A stretch of DNA of 64,000 nucleotides from Salegentibacter salarius (lineage in GTDB: Bacteria; Bacteroidota; Bacteroidia; Flavobacteriales; Flavobacteriaceae), in contig NZ_FVZF01000002.1 of the NCBI RefSeq assembly GCF_900168265.1, forward strand, positions 203,687 to 267,686. Reading direction: 5' to 3'. This document shows positions 62,766-64,000 of this stretch, piece after piece. The translations under genes and the position numbers were made by a program. Under the pieces are notes generated by a model, which was given only the letters and a program-made list of their open reading frames with translations, was not told the origin of the DNA and searched no databases. The stretch's first letter is position 1, and the number at the start of each line of letters is the position of its first letter.

Positions 62766-62773
62766 CAAATTTA
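62766..62773 (-). promoter_or_regulatory. -7 box of the sigma-54 regulator gene
   Basis: Minus strand TAAATTTG matches TAnnTTTG, 24 bp before the ATG and downstream of the terminator at 62809-62837. This means the regulator need not depend on upstream read-through. No TTG at the normal distance. Confidence 0.4.
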
Positions 62774-62808
62774 ACAATCTAAAATTCATTGGGTTTAAAA
62801 ATAAGTAT

Positions 62809-62837
62809 AAAAAAAAGAGACCTCGCTAAAGGTCTCT
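62809..62837 (-). terminator. Strong terminator after the 25-codon ORF
   Basis: On the minus strand AGAGACC-TTTAGCGA-GGTCTCT is followed by TTTTTTT. It starts 3 bases past the stop of the small ORF and ends the transcript from the left end of the 62840-63492 region. Confidence 0.88.
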
Positions 62838-62839
62838 CT

Positions 62840-62917
62840 TCAATGACAATCTAAATTATTTATTAATCTGTCATTGGGTGGTATCCATTTTCCAAACTGC
62901 AAAAGCACAATCTGCAT
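62840..62917 (-). CDS. Possible 25-residue small protein or leader peptide
   Basis: A minus-strand frame ATG to TGA coding for MQIVLLQFGKWIPPNDRLIN followed by NLDCH. A GGAGGG sequence lies 7 bases before the ATG, an unusually good Shine-Dalgarno for Bacteroidota. The stop is 3 bases before a strong terminator. It may be a small protein, a leader peptide, or chance in the 3' part of a longer RNA. No family recognised. Confidence 0.4.
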   Translation of the reverse strand: MQIVLLQFGKWIPPNDRLINNLDCH

Positions 62918-63150
62918 AAAATCCCTCCATTTACTTAATTGGTTAATAAGTGTTAGTTAGTAAGCCAAAAGGCAATTTAACCGATTAAGTTGTACACATG
63001 CTCTCTGTTACTTCTTGCTTTAGATCTGGTGCCGAAGGAGTTGGTCTCTCTTAAATTCCGGCTGTTAGTTTAAAATTTCCGTTGAACTTTTTTTGGTAGG
63101 GCAAATAAATACAACGGAAATTAGTGGTTAGTTGAAGTTGGAGTAGTAAA
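62918..63150. other. Gene-free stretch with one inverted repeat
   Basis: No convincing gene. It contains an 11 bp perfect inverted repeat, AATTTCCGTTG (63074-63084) and CAACGGAAATT (63112-63122), with a 27-base loop, in the 3' region of the PepSY-like gene. No T tract follows. Otherwise AT-rich sequence without other clear signals. Confidence 0.6.
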
Positions 63151-63492
63151 CTATTTATACTCTTTCTCGATCCAGTTTCCTTCACTGTCTATATAGGCCT
63201 TTTTCTTTTCGCCATCTACATTAAGTGCCAGTTTGTAAACATTTTTACCGTCTTCTTCCTTTACCCAGGCTTCTTCGGCAACGGCACCATTCATATCGGT
63301 CATTACAGCATCCTTTACAGCTTGTGGTAATGCTAAGACGTCAAGCTTTTTGAAATCATCTTTCACTTCCTGAGCCTCTTCTACAGCTTCAATTTGCTCC
63401 ATTTCTTCTGGTTCTTCTTCCTGCGCCTGGGCATTTTGACTGAACAAAAACATTCCCGCAGCGGCCATTAAAGTTAATCCTAGCTTTTTCAT
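63151..63492 (-). CDS. Small exported PepSY-like protein
   Basis: A 113-residue protein with a signal peptide (1-24, ending SQNAQAQ), a short acidic Glu-rich stretch (about 25-45) and a C-terminal domain, LALPQAVKDAVMTDMNGAVAEEAW, VKEEDGKNVYKLALNVDGEKKKAYIDSEGNWIE. This is the alpha-beta-beta pattern of PepSY-like/BLIP-type modules common as small Bacteroidota periplasmic proteins. The function is unknown. It is on the same strand and directly upstream of the small ORF and the sigma-54 regulator. Confidence 0.82.
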   Translation of the reverse strand: MKKLGLTLMAAAGMFLFSQNAQAQEEEPEEMEQIEAVEEAQEVKDDFKKLDVLALPQAVKDAVMTDMNGAVAEEAWVKEEDGKNVYKLALNVDGEKKKAYIDSEGNWIEKEYK

Positions 63493-63701
63493 AATAATAA
63501 GGTTTTAAGTTATGTGGTTTAAATCTGATAAGTAATAAGGAATAATTGTACCAAAACTTCAATGCTATTGATATTTAATTGAAAAACAAGCGTTTAAGAA
63601 AAATTCACGAATCTTATTGGGAATCTATTATGTAGAAAACCCCATTTTTTAAGAGAAAATTATGTAGAAATGTAGATTCGCAAAATCTTACCAACAAAAA
63701 G
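63493..63701. other. Gene-free AT-rich stretch before the IS end
   Basis: No coding region or structured RNA that I can support. It should hold the promoter of the PepSY-like gene, but I see no clear -7/-33 pair. Confidence 0.5.
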
Positions 63702-63735
63702 AGGCCGTCTAAAAAGTATTTAGATGGCCTTTTTT
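63702..63735. terminator. Hairpin at the likely IS boundary
   Basis: AGGCCGTCTAAA and TTTAGATGGCCT (one G-T pair, 5-base loop) with A and T tracts at both sides; a bidirectional terminator. The GAGGCCGTCTAAAAAG part resembles ends of IS1182-like elements, so it may also be the element's terminal repeat. Confidence 0.6.
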
Positions 63736-63794
63736 ATTGATAAAAGTTTTTGTGAGAGAAGCGCTTCTTCTTTTGTAGATATTCTTAATGATAA

Positions 63795-63816
63795 AAAAGG
63801 AAGGAAGCCCCCTTCC
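63795..63816 (-). terminator. Terminator at the end of the transposase gene
   Basis: On the minus strand GGAAGG-GGGCTT-CCTTCC is followed by TTTTTTAT; the stem overlaps the transposase stop codon. Confidence 0.72.
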
Positions 63817-64000
63817 TATGCTATACTGAATTTTCTTAAGTTGTGCGCCATAGCGATTAACCCTATTTCAGTAGTTACTTTCTCCATTCCCCGAAGCATA
63901 AATCGCTTGAAGCCCATGTTTTGCTTGATATTCCCAAAAACGGCTTCCACATCCCAGCACCGACGTTTACGATGTGCTATTCCCGCTTCACTTAATAGTA
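63816..64000 (-). CDS. IS1182-family transposase, C-terminal part (runs off the window)
   Basis: About 61 codons read to a TAG at 63816-63818. The translation includes RKRRCWDVEAVFGNIKQ, then NMGFKRFMLRGMEKV, TTEIGLIAMAHNLRKFSIA. This is the end of an IS1182-type DDE transposase: the catalytic Glu lies in WDVEAVFGNIK, and RFMLRG..KV..E is the usual end pattern. The frame is intact in what can be seen, so the element may be active. The start and the rest of the catalytic core are outside the window. Confidence 0.85.
   Translation of the reverse strand, partial: LLSEAGIAHRKRRCWDVEAVFGNIKQNMGFKRFMLRGMEKVTTEIGLIAMAHNLRKFSIA

Larger units (their letters stand above)
63702..64000 (-). mobile_element. 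IS1182-like insertion sequence, 3' end only
   Basis: The window ends inside an insertion sequence. The minus strand encodes the end of a DDE transposase (63816-64000), and a candidate terminal repeat lies at about 63702. The other end lies outside the window, so the boundaries and target duplication cannot be checked. Confidence 0.7.

Noticed and set aside
63004..63040. Possible sigma-54 promoter upstream of the small ORF
   Set aside because: GG and GC elements occur but their spacing is 13 instead of 10 bases, so it does not fit the -24/-12 consensus.
1..64000. tRNA, rRNA, CRISPR arrays, prophage or defence systems
   Set aside because: I found no cloverleaf with a proper T loop, no rRNA-like stretch, no regularly spaced repeats and no phage or nuclease gene clusters.

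Overview
The window is chromosomal DNA of a member of the Flavobacteriaceae (Bacteroidota). The evidence is the full alternative complex III (ActA-F), SprA of the type IX secretion and gliding apparatus, TonB systems with acidic and proline-rich linkers, a carboxypeptidase-regulatory-domain TonB receptor, and promoters that fit the Bacteroidota pattern TTG-N17-23-TAnnTTTG. The DNA is AT-rich. A marine genus near Gramella, Salegentibacter or Zunongwangia is possible, but the sequence alone does not settle it. I saw no rRNA, tRNA or CRISPR.

Layout. 0-2.2 kb: a MacB-like ABC exporter (two permeases, one ATPase). 2.2-7.6 kb: cytochrome oxidase assembly and accessory genes (a CxxC mini membrane protein, DUF420, SCO1, a cysteine-free SCO-like paralogue, ctaF, ctaE, a second subunit III-like protein, ctaB). 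7.7-19.3 kb: an outer-membrane protein with a TonB-like N-terminus, tonB, vanZ-like, gcvH, sprA, ruvA. 19.4-26 kb: malic enzyme, queG, an NTF2-like protein, a cytochrome P450 and ruvB. 26.2-38.2 kb: one long operon actABCDEF-ctaCD, which couples menaquinol oxidation to the aa3-type oxidase. 38.4-44.4 kb: a SPOR protein, rimP-nusA-infB, a tandem universal stress protein. 44.4-55.7 kb: small housekeeping units, including DUF3098-uppP-truB-tonB-like-tag, aat, an OB-fold DUF3127 protein with an SSB-like tail, a histidine kinase, HIT, and greA. 55.7-64 kb: a degenerate Rieske-like lipoprotein, a TonB receptor under a TPP riboswitch, a hybrid kinase facing a sigma-54 regulator, a PepSY-like secreted protein, and the 3' end of an IS1182-like transposase at the window edge.

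Functionally the centre is aerobic respiration. The ACIII-oxidase operon supplies the core complexes, and a second operon about 19 kb away supplies subunits III and IV, heme O synthase and copper-insertion factors. I found no obvious new multi-gene defence or mobile system. The items most worth a second look are: the TPP riboswitch with promoter and terminator in front of an outer-membrane receptor; the ligand-stripped Rieske-like and SCO-like proteins; the helix-hairpin-helix tail on ActC; terminator-like hairpins in the leaders of rimP-nusA-infB and greA; an inverted pair of dispersed intergenic repeats, one carrying a ruvB promoter element; and a 25-codon ORF placed just before a strong terminator.
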